From: an uncultured Succinivibrio sp.
GTDB taxonomy: Bacteria > Pseudomonadota > Gammaproteobacteria > Enterobacterales > Succinivibrionaceae
DNA length: 64,000 bases
Assembly: GCA_900770725.1 (NCBI GenBank)
Contig: CAAGLL010000030.1
Location: 1-64,000, forward strand
Direction: 5' to 3'
A model generated the notes under the pieces. That model saw only the letters and a program-made list of their open reading frames with translations. It was not told the origin of the DNA and made no database searches. Shown here in pieces: positions 1 to 8,382 of the stretch. Both the position numbers and the translations under genes were made by a program. Every line of letters starts with the position of its first letter. The first letter of the stretch is position 1.

Positions 1-607
1 AGGAAGAAGCAAGGAAAAGTAATCCACAAGGAAGGGACTTTGTTGAGTGGATTAGTTGCTCTTACCCATAATCAGTCCAGATGCCTCTCTTTTTTCCAGC
101 GAGAGAGCACAGACCCCATGCTTTTTGCAAGTCCGCGATGTGGCGCATGGGGCCAATCTGAGACCATCGTTGATCAAAAGCCGATCCTTGTCACATTTCC
201 AATAGAAATTCGCCACTCAACGTGCGCATGCGCGTGGTAGCGGGCATCTTGCGTGCACTCCGTGCATTTGAGCTCTCTTGCAAAAAATTTCTCATCTAAT
301 GCCCAAAACGGCATATCCAAGGCGTTCGCGCTGTTTGTAAAGCCAGATTTACAAATGCAAACGCCGTAAACGTTTTATTGACGGTTTTAACGGTATGGAA
401 AACGCTTCATTTCTGGCATACATGTAAAATTAACGTTATGAAATACAAAAATAAACCTTAATTTCTAAAACATGATTCTCATCACATATCGATGCGGATC
501 GGTTTTTTGGTGGGGTGAAATTTGCGGAAAACCTTTTATGCTCACTATGTGCACGTGCACGAGAGTGCCGCGCTCCGAACAGTCAAAGCAAAAAGGAGTA
601 TCCGAAC
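1..607. other. Non-coding leader upstream of the chvE-mmsAB operon
   Basis: No convincing gene is seen here; an open frame at 40-240 has no family resemblance and starts at TTG. The stretch from about 290 is much more AT-rich than the flanking genes, as expected of a promoter region. It holds a 22-bp inverted repeat (334-355), an AAACGTTT palindrome at 368-375 and a TAACGTTA palindrome at about 431-438, all plausible operator material. A good ribosome binding site (AAGGAG, about 592-597) precedes the first gene. Confidence 0.6.
334..355. promoter_or_regulatory. Inverted repeat, candidate operator or activator site
   Basis: TTTGTAAA (334-341) and TTTACAAA (348-355) form a perfect 8-bp inverted repeat around a 6-bp spacer. 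It lies about 250 bp before the chvE start in AT-rich DNA. The N8-N6-N8 layout resembles sites of CRP/FNR-type dimers, but the protein that binds is unknown. The LacI-family product encoded at 8383-9414 is an alternative. Confidence 0.35.
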
Positions 608-1672
608 ATGAAGATCAAGACCTGCCTCACCGCCCTGTGCGTAGCCGTCATCGCCGCTGGCTTTTCCGCCCAGAGCGCCCTTGCCGCCAAGATCGGCGTC
701 TCGATGCCCACCCAGTCCCTCCAGCGCTGGAACCAGGATGGCGCGAACATGAAGGCCATGCTTGAGAAGGCCGGCCACCAGGTGGAGCTGCTCTACGCGG
801 GCGACAACGACATCCCGACCCAGGTCAACCAGATTGAGAACATGATCGCCCACGGCGACGACGTCATCGTCATCGCCTCCATCGACGGCTCGGCCCTCAC
901 CGAGGTCTTGAAGGGCGCCAAGGAGAAGAAGATCCCGGTCATCGCCTACGACCGCCTGATCATGAACTCCGACGCCGTCTCCTACTACGCGACCTTCGAC
1001 AACTTCAAGGTCGGCGAGATCCAGGGCAAGTACATCGAGGACGCCCTGAAGCTCAAGGACGCCAAGGGGCCCTTTGACATCGAGTTCTTCACCGGCCCGA
1101 CCGACGACAACAACGTCAACTTCTTCTGGGGCGGCGCCATGAAGGTGCTTAAGCCCTACCTCGACTCGGGCAAGCTCGTCTGCAAGTCCGGCCAGACCAC
1201 CAAGGAGCAGGCCGCCACGCTCAACTGGAACCTCGAGGAGGCCCAGAAGCGCATGGAGAACATCATCTCCTCCGTGGGCTACGCCCCCGACGGGACCAAG
1301 CTTGACGCCGTGCTCTGCTCCAACGACGCCACAGCCAACGGCGTGACCAACGCGCTGCTCTCAAACGGCTACGACGCCTCCAACATGCCCGTCATCACCG
1401 GCCAGGACTGCGACAAACCCTCGGTGAAGAACATCAAGAAGGGCTACCAGTCCATGTCGGTGTTCAAGGACACTCGCACGCTCGCGGCCCAGGTCGTGAA
1501 GATGGTCGACGAGATAGTCGCCGGCAAGACCGTCGAGGTCAACGACACCAAGACCTACGACAACGGCACTGGCGTCATCCCTTCATACCTCTGCAACCCG
1601 GTCGCGGCCACCAAGGACAACTACAAGGAACTGCTCATCGACTCCGGCTACTACAAGGAAAAGGACATCTGA
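608..1672 (+). CDS. chvE: Sugar ABC transporter periplasmic binding protein (ChvE-like)
   Basis: This 354-residue protein is the likely periplasmic receptor of a multiple-monosaccharide ABC importer (ChvE/GguABC, also MmsAB). Residues 1-26 form a Sec signal peptide ending ALA. The mature part is a type I periplasmic binding protein of the ribose/xylose class; the segment with FFTGPTDDNN and the GQDCDKPSV segment match ChvE/XylF-type receptors. ATG at 608 was chosen over an in-frame ATG at 515 because it follows AAGGAG at good spacing and begins directly with the signal peptide. It is the first gene of an operon with the ATPase and permease. The sugar bound cannot be read from sequence; the downstream isomerase and kinase suggest an aldopentose or 6-deoxyhexose. 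Confidence 0.9.
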   Translation: MKIKTCLTALCVAVIAAGFSAQSALAAKIGVSMPTQSLQRWNQDGANMKAMLEKAGHQVELLYAGDNDIPTQVNQIENMIAHGDDVIVIASIDGSALTEVLKGAKEKKIPVIAYDRLIMNSDAVSYYATFDNFKVGEIQGKYIEDALKLKDAKGPFDIEFFTGPTDDNNVNFFWGGAMKVLKPYLDSGKLVCKSGQTTKEQAATLNWNLEEAQKRMENIISSVGYAPDGTKLDAVLCSNDATANGVTNALLSNGYDASNMPVITGQDCDKPSVKNIKKGYQSMSVFKDTRTLAAQVVKMVDEIVAGKTVEVNDTKTYDNGTGVIPSYLCNPVAATKDNYKELLIDSGYYKEKDI

Positions 1673-1683
1673 CGGAAACAGTC

Positions 1684-1715
1684 ATGCGGGGGGCGCAAGC
1701 CCCCTTGCTGCATGG
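1684..1715 (+). other. Intercistronic GC hairpin with GCAA loop
   Basis: GGGGGC (1689-1694) pairs with GCCCCC (1699-1704) across a GCAA tetraloop, with further CATG/CATG pairing outside. No U-tract follows, so it is not a normal terminator. It sits just after the binding protein gene, where such hairpins often protect the upstream mRNA and raise receptor yield over the membrane subunits (inference). Confidence 0.5.
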
Positions 1716-1723
1716 GCAGGCAT

Positions 1724-3310
1724 ATGGAAAACAGCAAGATTCTTCTGAAGATGCAGGGCATCGTCAAGCGCTTTGGCAAGGTCGCCGCGCTCTCGGGGGT
1801 CAACCTCGAGGTCCGCGAGGGCGAAGTGCACGCGCTGGTGGGCGAGAACGGGGCGGGCAAGTCGACGCTCATGAACGTGCTCTCGGGCATCTACCCCTAC
1901 GGCAGCTACGAGGGGGACATCATCTTCGACGGGGAGAAGTGCGCCTTCAAGGGCATCAAGGACTCCGAGCGCAAGGGCATCGTGATCATCCACCAGGAGC
2001 TGGCCCTGGTCCCCTTCCTCTCGATCGCCGAGAACATGTTCCTGGGTAACGAGCGCACGCAGAAGTTCTCCGGGAAGGTAATGGACTGGCCGCGCACCTA
2101 CCAGAGGGCCCGCGAGCTTCTGGATCTCGTCGGCCTCGACGAGGATCCGCGCACGCTCGTCAAGGATCTGGGCGTGGGCAAGCAGCAGCTCGTCGAGATC
2201 GCCAAGGCCATCTCGAAGAACGTGAGGCTGCTCATCCTCGACGAGCCCACCGCGTCGCTCAACGAGGTCGACTCCAAGAAGCTCCTGGACCTCATCGCGC
2301 GCTTCCGCGATCAGGGCATGACCTCGATCATCATCTCCCACAAGCTCAACGAAATAAGCTACATCGCCAATTCAATCACGGTGATCCGCGACGGCGCGAC
2401 CATCGAGACGCTCGACAACCGGGGGCATGACGTCCCCGAGTCGAGGATCATCTCCGGCATGGTGGGCCGCGCGCTCACCGACCGCTTCCCCAAGCGCGCG
2501 ACCAAGCCCTCGGACGAGGTGCTCATGGAGGTGCGCGGCTGGACGGTCATGAACCCGCTGGTGCCCGGGCGCAAGGCCTGCGACGGCATCAACGTGAGGA
2601 TCCGCAAGGGCGAGGTCGTCGGCATGTCAGGCCTCATGGGCGCCGGCCGCACCGAGTTCGCGCGCAGCGTCTTCGGGCGCTCCTACGGCAACTTCGTGTC
2701 AGGGCAGATCTTCCTCAAGGGCAGGGAGGTCGTGCTGCGCAACGTCGGCGAGTGCATCGAAAACGGCGTGGCCTACGTCACCGAGGACCGCAAGGGCGAC
2801 GGGCTGGTGCTGATGGATTCCATCGTGGACAACACCACGCTGGCAAGGCTCTCGCGCGTCTCCTCGCACGGGATCCTCGACAAGGACAAGGAGCTTAAAG
2901 ACGCCACCGAGCTCAAGGAAGACCTCAACACCAAGTGCACCTCGGTGCGCCAGGAAGTCGGGGCGCTCTCAGGCGGCAACCAGCAGAAGGTGCTGCTTGC
3001 CAAGTGGATCTACGCGCAGCCTGACGTGCTGATCCTCGACGAGCCGACCCGCGGCATCGACGTGGGCGCCAAGTACGAGATCTACTGCCTCATCAACAAG
3101 CTGGTCGAGCAGGGCAAGGGGGTCATGATGATCTCCTCCGAACTCCCCGAGATCCTCGGCATGTGCGACCGCATCTACGTCGTCAACGAAGGCCGCATCG
3201 TCGCGGAGATGCCCAGGGAGAAGGCCTCCCAGGAAAGCATCATGTCCGCAATCATGAACTCCAACGCCCCTGCCGCCAAGAGCGCGCAGGAGGCACATGC
3301 AAACGCATAA
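1724..3310 (+). CDS. mmsA: Multiple monosaccharide ABC transporter ATPase
   Basis: A 528-residue duplicated sugar-import ATPase (MmsA/GguA, XylG/RbsA class) that energises uptake by the ChvE-type receptor and the MmsB permease. Domain 1 has Walker A GENGAGKST at residues 40-48 and an LDEPTASL Walker B. Domain 2 has the degenerate GLMGAGRTE P-loop normal for the class, the LSGGNQQKV signature and LDEPTRGID. An in-frame ATG at 1712 is possible, but 1724 gives the usual short N-terminus. The gene follows chvE by about 50 bp across a hairpin and overlaps mmsB by 14 bp. Confidence 0.92.
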   Translation: MENSKILLKMQGIVKRFGKVAALSGVNLEVREGEVHALVGENGAGKSTLMNVLSGIYPYGSYEGDIIFDGEKCAFKGIKDSERKGIVIIHQELALVPFLSIAENMFLGNERTQKFSGKVMDWPRTYQRARELLDLVGLDEDPRTLVKDLGVGKQQLVEIAKAISKNVRLLILDEPTASLNEVDSKKLLDLIARFRDQGMTSIIISHKLNEISYIANSITVIRDGATIETLDNRGHDVPESRIISGMVGRALTDRFPKRATKPSDEVLMEVRGWTVMNPLVPGRKACDGINVRIRKGEVVGMSGLMGAGRTEFARSVFGRSYGNFVSGQIFLKGREVVLRNVGECIENGVAYVTEDRKGDGLVLMDSIVDNTTLARLSRVSSHGILDKDKELKDATELKEDLNTKCTSVRQEVGALSGGNQQKVLLAKWIYAQPDVLILDEPTRGIDVGAKYEIYCLINKLVEQGKGVMMISSELPEILGMCDRIYVVNEGRIVAEMPREKASQESIMSAIMNSNAPAAKSAQEAHANA

Positions 3311-4481
3311 GGCAAAGCAAATGAACCAGATCCTCGACATGTTCAAGCGCAACTCGCTGCTCATCGCGCTCGTGGTCGTGATGGTGCTCTTCGAGATCGC
3401 CATCCGCGCCACCGGGCACGGCTCGATGTTCGCGCCGCAGAACTTCACGAACATTATCTCCCAGAACTCCTACGTCATCATCCTCGCAGTCGGCATGCTC
3501 TTCTGCATCATAGGCTGCGGCAACATCGACCTGTCGGTGGGCTCGATTGTCTGCCTGGTGGGCGCCATCGCGGGCGTCTTGATGGTGAACCTCGAACTCA
3601 ACATCTACCTCTCCACCGCCATCTGCCTGCTCGTGGGCATCGCGATCGGCGCCTGGCACGGCTTCTGGATAGCCTATGTGAGGATCCCCTCGTTCATCGT
3701 GACCCTCGCCGGCATGATGCTCTTCCGCGGCGTGGCGCTCCTGGTCTTGAACGGCCTCACCATCTCGCCGTTCCCGCCTGAGTACCTGCACTACTTCACT
3801 TCGTTCCTGCCATCAAAGCGCGCCGACGCCTTCGCGGTGACCATGGTGGTGACACTAGTGCTGTGCGCGGCCTACATCGCGGCGATCATCTATAGCCGCG
3901 CCTCCAAGATCCGCAAGGGCTACGAGGTCGATCCCATGGGCGCGTTCGCCTTCAAGGCCGTGATCGTGGTCGCGGTGCTCATCGCCTCGGGCTATCTCCT
4001 GGGCTCCAACAAGGGCATCCCGGTCATCCTGATCCTGCTCGTCGTCATAGTCGCGGCGTTCTCGTTCATCGCCAACCAGACCACCACCGGCAGGAGGCTC
4101 TATGCCTTAGGCGGCAACGAGAAGGCCGCCAAGCTCTCGGGCGTCAACACCAACCGCCTGCTGTTCCTGGCCTACGTCAACATGGGCTTCCTCGCCGCGG
4201 TCGCGGCCCTCGTGTGCGTCGCCCGCTTCAACTCGGCCGCCCCGACCGCCGGCAACGGCTACGAGCTTGACGCCATCGGCGCGTGCTTCATCGGCGGCGC
4301 CTCGGCCTACGGCGGCGTCGGCACCGTGGGCGGCGCGGTCATCGGCGCCGTGTTCATGGGCGTGCTCAACAACGGCATGTCGATCCTGGGCATCGACGCC
4401 AACTGGCAGCGCACCGTCAAGGGCCTGGTGCTGCTCATCGCCGTGGTCATCGACGTGCTCTCGAAGAAACGTGCACGCTGA
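3297..4481 (+). CDS. mmsB: Multiple monosaccharide ABC transporter permease
   Basis: A 394-residue integral membrane permease of the MmsB/GguB (XylH-like) branch of the ribose/xylose permease family. It has many hydrophobic helices and the family segment around GGNEKAAKLSGVNT near residues 270-285, followed by a glycine-rich AYGGVGTVGGAVIGAV helix. The start at 3297 has a perfect AGGAGG at 3288-3293, though only 3 bases away; the next ATG (3321) is too far from it. The 14-bp overlap with mmsA suggests translational coupling. It forms the inner-membrane channel for the sugar bound by ChvE. Confidence 0.92.
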   Translation: MQTHKAKQMNQILDMFKRNSLLIALVVVMVLFEIAIRATGHGSMFAPQNFTNIISQNSYVIILAVGMLFCIIGCGNIDLSVGSIVCLVGAIAGVLMVNLELNIYLSTAICLLVGIAIGAWHGFWIAYVRIPSFIVTLAGMMLFRGVALLVLNGLTISPFPPEYLHYFTSFLPSKRADAFAVTMVVTLVLCAAYIAAIIYSRASKIRKGYEVDPMGAFAFKAVIVVAVLIASGYLLGSNKGIPVILILLVVIVAAFSFIANQTTTGRRLYALGGNEKAAKLSGVNTNRLLFLAYVNMGFLAAVAALVCVARFNSAAPTAGNGYELDAIGACFIGGASAYGGVGTVGGAVIGAVFMGVLNNGMSILGIDANWQRTVKGLVLLIAVVIDVLSKKRAR

Positions 4482-4515
4482 CACGCACGGCAGCACGGCA
4501 TCCTCATAAGATCGG

Positions 4516-4533
4516 GGGGGCGTGAAAGCCCCC
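4516..4533 (+). other. Intercistronic GC hairpin before the kinase gene
   Basis: GGGGGC (4516-4521) pairs with GCCCCC (4528-4533) across GTGAAA, just before the kinase ribosome binding site. It resembles the hairpin after chvE and lacks a U-tract, so mRNA processing or stability is more likely than termination. Confidence 0.4.
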
Positions 4534-4551
4534 TGCAAGGAAGGACAAGAA

Positions 4552-6729
4552 ATGAAATACCTATTGGGAATCGACCTCGGAACCTCCGGCACCAAGACCG
4601 TGGCCTTTGACGAGGCGGGCAGGGCGCTTGCCTCCTCCACCGTGGAGTACCCGCTCATCCAGCCGCAGAACGGCTGGGCCGAGCAGGATCCGCAGCTGTG
4701 GTACGAGGCAGCCTGCAAGAGCGCCAAGGAGGCAATCGGCAAGGCGGGCATCGATCCGCATGACATCGCCGCAGCCGCCATCTCAGGGCAGATGCACGGC
4801 CTGGTGATGCTCGACGCGGAGGGCAAGGTGCTGCGCAACGCCATACTCTGGTGCGACGCCAGGACCGGGGAGGAGTGCGAGGAGATAGAGCAGGCCGTGG
4901 GCCGCTCTCGCCTGGTGGAGATTTGCGCCAACCCCGCGCTCCCCGGCTTCACCGCCCCGAAGATCCTCTGGGTGCGCAAGCACGAGCCTGGGATCTTCAA
5001 GAAGTGCGCGCATATCCTGCTGCCCAAGGACTACGTGCGCTACCGCCTGACCGGTGAGATCCGCCAGGAGATCTCGGACGCCTCTGGCACCAACCTTTTG
5101 GACATCAGGAAGCGCCAGTGGTCGCAGGAGATCCTCGACGCGCTTAAGATCGACCGCAAGCTGCTGCCCGAGCTCGTGGGCTCGGGGCAGGTGGCAGGCA
5201 GGATCACCGCACAGGCCTCCAGGGACTGCGGCCTTGCACAGGGCACCGTGGTCGCAGGAGGCGGCGGCGACAACGCCTGCGCCGCGCTTGGCACCGGAGT
5301 GTGCGCCGACGGAGACGCCTTCGTGACCCTGGGCACCTCGGGCGTGGTCTTCGCGCACACCTCAAGGCCCTCCGTCGATCCCCTGGGGCGCGTGCACACC
5401 TTCTGCAGCGCCGTGGACGGGGAGTGGACCGCGATGTCCTGCACCCTCGCGGCGGGGCTCTCGCTGCGCTGGATGCGCGACGAGTTCTACAAGTCCGAGA
5501 AGGAGGCCGCGCAGCAGTCGGGGGTCGATCCCTACGATCTCATGACCGACGAGGCGTCCAGGATCCCCTCGGGCTCCGACGGCCTCATCTACCTTCCCTA
5601 CCTCATGGGCGAGCGCTCGCCGGTGCTCGATCCGGAGGCCCGCGGCGTGTTCTTCGGGCTCACCGCCCGCCACACCCGCGCCCACCTGGTGCGCGCCGTG
5701 ATGGAGGGCGTGGCGCTCTCCCAGCGCCACAACCTCATGGTGCTGCGCGAGATGGGGATAGCCCCCGCCGAGCTCAGGGCCTGCGGAGGCGGCGCCGCCT
5801 CACCGCTTTGGCGCCAGATGCTCGCCGACACCATGGGCTGCGCCGTGCGCACCATGGAGTCCAAGGAAGGCCCGGCCCTGGGCGCGGTGATCCTCGCAGG
5901 CGTGGCCGCCGGGATCTTCAAGGACGCGAGGGAGGGCTGCCGCAAGTGCGTGCGCGCAAGCGCCAAGGCCTCCGTGCCCAATCAAGCCGAGCAGGCGAGG
6001 TACGACGAGGTCTTCGGCGTCTACAAGGCGCTCTATCCTGCGCTGCGCGCCCCGTTTGCGATGCTCTCGCGCATGCGCAACGCCCTGGGCGGAGAAAAGC
6101 AGGAATACCCGACCGTTTCCTCAAGGCTCTTTGAGCGCTACGGCAAGGTGGTCGATGGCATCGACGTCAGGAAGGCCGTGGAGCTCCTTAAGAAGACCCC
6201 GCTTCCCAAGACTGGCACCGCCTATGTGGCCTCCGAGCCGATCCTCGAGGCCGACCGCGCGCTGTTCTCGGACATCCAGGACCGCGTCTTCGGCGGGCTT
6301 CCCGTCGAGCTTGGCTATTGCTCGGGCGACAACCATGTGTTGAACGCCCTCGAGTACCACCGCAACTGCGAGGTCAACATCGCCGAGAACGACTGCCTGC
6401 TGATGGTCGCCCCGGCGACCGCCATAAGGGACGGGATCATCGACACCTCGTCGGTTGAGACCTTCCTGCTGCCTGCCGGAACTGCGGTGCTCTTCTACGA
6501 GACCACGCTGCACTACGCCCCCTGCAGCGCCAGCGGCAACAGCCACTTCCGCGTGCTCGTCGCGCTCCCGCGCGGCACGAACACCGATCGCCCGCAGGGC
6601 GTGGGGCGCGATGGCGAGGCAGGATGCCTCACCCACAACAACAAATGGCTCTTCGCGCACCCCGACTCGCCCGAGGGCAGGTCCGGGATCACGAAGGGGC
6701 GCCTCGTGGGCGACAACCTCAAGGCCTGA
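4552..6729 (+). CDS. xylB: Xylulokinase-type FGGY kinase fused to a DUF4867-like domain
   Basis: A 725-residue two-domain protein. Residues 1 to about 505 are a full xylulokinase-like FGGY kinase: GIDLGTSGTK near the N-terminus, ISGQMHGLV, the GGGGDNA motif with likely catalytic Asp240, and a C-terminal ACGGGAASPLW adenosine motif. XylB normally ends at about 490-500 residues. Here the frame runs on without a stop into about 200 residues (from about 522, FERYGKVVDG) that resemble DUF4867 proteins, with the segments GYCSGDN, LEYHRNCEVNI and TTLHYAPC; a cupin-like fold is likely. ATG 4552 follows AAGGAAGG. The kinase would phosphorylate the ketose made by the next gene. The role of the extra domain is unknown; sugar mutarotation or another isomerising step is only a guess. 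Confidence 0.85.
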   Translation: MKYLLGIDLGTSGTKTVAFDEAGRALASSTVEYPLIQPQNGWAEQDPQLWYEAACKSAKEAIGKAGIDPHDIAAAAISGQMHGLVMLDAEGKVLRNAILWCDARTGEECEEIEQAVGRSRLVEICANPALPGFTAPKILWVRKHEPGIFKKCAHILLPKDYVRYRLTGEIRQEISDASGTNLLDIRKRQWSQEILDALKIDRKLLPELVGSGQVAGRITAQASRDCGLAQGTVVAGGGGDNACAALGTGVCADGDAFVTLGTSGVVFAHTSRPSVDPLGRVHTFCSAVDGEWTAMSCTLAAGLSLRWMRDEFYKSEKEAAQQSGVDPYDLMTDEASRIPSGSDGLIYLPYLMGERSPVLDPEARGVFFGLTARHTRAHLVRAVMEGVALSQRHNLMVLREMGIAPAELRACGGGAASPLWRQMLADTMGCAVRTMESKEGPALGAVILAGVAAGIFKDAREGCRKCVRASAKASVPNQAEQARYDEVFGVYKALYPALRAPFAMLSRMRNALGGEKQEYPTVSSRLFERYGKVVDGIDVRKAVELLKKTPLPKTGTAYVASEPILEADRALFSDIQDRVFGGLPVELGYCSGDNHVLNALEYHRNCEVNIAENDCLLMVAPATAIRDGIIDTSSVETFLLPAGTAVLFYETTLHYAPCSASGNSHFRVLVALPRGTNTDRPQGVGRDGEAGCLTHNNKWLFAHPDSPEGRSGITKGRLVGDNLKA

Positions 6730-6767
6730 ACAACACAACGCAAAGATTGAAAAAAAGGAGACAACAC

Positions 6768-8285
6768 ATGACTTCCAACAACATCCCGCAGGAGAGGCTC
6801 GGCATCATCGCCGTCTCGCGCGACTGCTTCATCCGCTCGCTCTCGGAGCGCCGCCGCGCCGCCATCGTGGCAGCGTGCAAGGATCAGGGCATCGGGCTTG
6901 CCGAGATCAAGACCACGGTCGAGAACGAGCTTGACGCCAGGAAGGCCGTGGCCGAGGCCAGGGCCCTGGGCTGCAACGCCCTCGTGGTGTTCCTGGGCAA
7001 CTTCGGCCCGGAGACCCCCGAGACCCTGATCGCGCGCGAGTTCGAGGGCCCCTGCATGTACGCCGCCGCAGCCGAGGAGACCGGCAAGGATCTGGTGGAC
7101 GGCCGCGGGGACGCCTTCTGCGGCATGCTCAACTGCTCCTACAACCTGGGGCTTCGCAAGCTCAAGGCCTACATCCCCGAGTACCCTGTGGGCACGGCGT
7201 CGGACATCGCCTCGATGATCAAGGACTTTCAGCCGGTGGCCCGCGCGCTCCTGGGCCTCTCCAAGCTCAAGATCATCGCCTTCGGCCCGCGCCCGCAGGA
7301 CTTCTTCGCCTGCAATGCCCCGATAAAGGGCCTGTACGATCTCGGAGTCGAGATAGAGGAGAACTCGGAGCTCGACCTGCTCGTCGCCTACAAGGCGCAC
7401 GCGGGCGACAAGCGCATCGGCGCCGTGGTCGAGGACATGCAGCGCGAGCTTGGCAAGGGCAACACCTATCCCAAGCTCTTGGAGCGCATGGCGCAGTTCG
7501 AGCTCACGCTCACCGACTGGGCGGAGGAGCACAGGGGGCAGCGCGACTACGTGGTCTTTGCCGACAAGTGCTGGCCGGCCTTCCCCAAGGAGTTCGGCTT
7601 CGAGCCGTGCTACGTCAACTCGCGCCTGGCCTCCCGCGGCATGCCGGTTGCCTGCGAGGTGGACATCTTCGGGGCGCTCTCGGAGTACATCGCAGCCTGC
7701 GTGACGCAGGACGCCGTGACGCTCCTTGACATCAACAACTCGGTGCCCGCAGATCTCTTCAACGACGAGATCAAGCCCAAGTACCCGCAGTACCAGCTCA
7801 CCGACACCTTCATGGGCTTCCACTGCGGCAACACCCCGTTCTGCAAGCTCACCAAGAGGCAGGACTGCGGCCAGCGCCTGGGCAAGATCAACTACCAGAT
7901 CATCCAGCACCGCCTGCTCGAGCCCAAGGGATCGGAGCCTGACTTCACCCGCGGCACCCTCGAGGGCGACATCGTCGAAGGCCCGATCACCTTCTTCCGC
8001 CTCCAGAGCACCCCGGACACCGTGCTGCACGCCTACGTGGCAGAAGGCGAGGTGCTCCCGGTGGGCACCAGGTCCTTCGGCGGCACCGGCGTGTTCGCCA
8101 TCCCTGAGATGGGGCGCTTCTACCGCCACGTGCTCATCGCCAAGCGCTACCCGCACCACGGCGCGGTGGCCTTCGCCCACGTGGGCAAGGCGCTGTTTGA
8201 CGTGTTCTCGATGCTCGGCGTCGAGGACATCTCCTACAACCAGCCGCGCGGCGTGCTCTACAAGGGCGAGAACCCGTTCGCCTGA
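6768..8285 (+). CDS. L-fucose/L-arabinose isomerase family protein
   Basis: A 505-residue cytoplasmic isomerase of the FucI/AraA superfamily (COG2407 type), converting an aldose to a ketose with a divalent metal. Metal ligands are recognisable: Glu297 in ACEVDIFGA and Asp321 in TLLDINN, spaced 24 residues apart as Glu337 and Asp361 are in E. coli FucI, with a later His pair at 463-464 in YPHHGAVAF. It is about 85 residues shorter than FucI. The start at 6768 follows AAAAAGGAG; upstream in-frame ATGs lie inside xylB. The gene ends the transporter-kinase operon and is followed by a terminator. The substrate is not determined: the XylB partner favours an aldose giving xylulose or a related ketopentose, but the family also covers fucose and D-arabinose. 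Confidence 0.8.
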   Translation: MTSNNIPQERLGIIAVSRDCFIRSLSERRRAAIVAACKDQGIGLAEIKTTVENELDARKAVAEARALGCNALVVFLGNFGPETPETLIAREFEGPCMYAAAAEETGKDLVDGRGDAFCGMLNCSYNLGLRKLKAYIPEYPVGTASDIASMIKDFQPVARALLGLSKLKIIAFGPRPQDFFACNAPIKGLYDLGVEIEENSELDLLVAYKAHAGDKRIGAVVEDMQRELGKGNTYPKLLERMAQFELTLTDWAEEHRGQRDYVVFADKCWPAFPKEFGFEPCYVNSRLASRGMPVACEVDIFGALSEYIAACVTQDAVTLLDINNSVPADLFNDEIKPKYPQYQLTDTFMGFHCGNTPFCKLTKRQDCGQRLGKINYQIIQHRLLEPKGSEPDFTRGTLEGDIVEGPITFFRLQSTPDTVLHAYVAEGEVLPVGTRSFGGTGVFAIPEMGRFYRHVLIAKRYPHHGAVAFAHVGKALFDVFSMLGVEDISYNQPRGVLYKGENPFA

Positions 8286-8311
8286 CGCGCGCCTGAACAG
8301 GGCATGAATGG

Positions 8312-8337
8312 AAAGGAGGCGCTCGCGCCTCCTTTTT
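8312..8337 (+). terminator. Rho-independent terminator after the isomerase
   Basis: A perfect 10-bp stem, AAAGGAGGCG (8312-8321) with CGCCTCCTTT (8326-8335), closes a CTCG loop and runs into Ts. It ends the sugar operon before the regulator gene. Confidence 0.85.
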
Positions 8338-8382
8338 AGGCCCCGGGATCTAATAAGATCCAGCCAACAAACGGAGGATCGC

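Noticed and set aside
40..240. 66-codon frame at the left edge
   Set aside because: TTG start, no ribosome site, no recognisable similarity, Cys-rich random-looking product.
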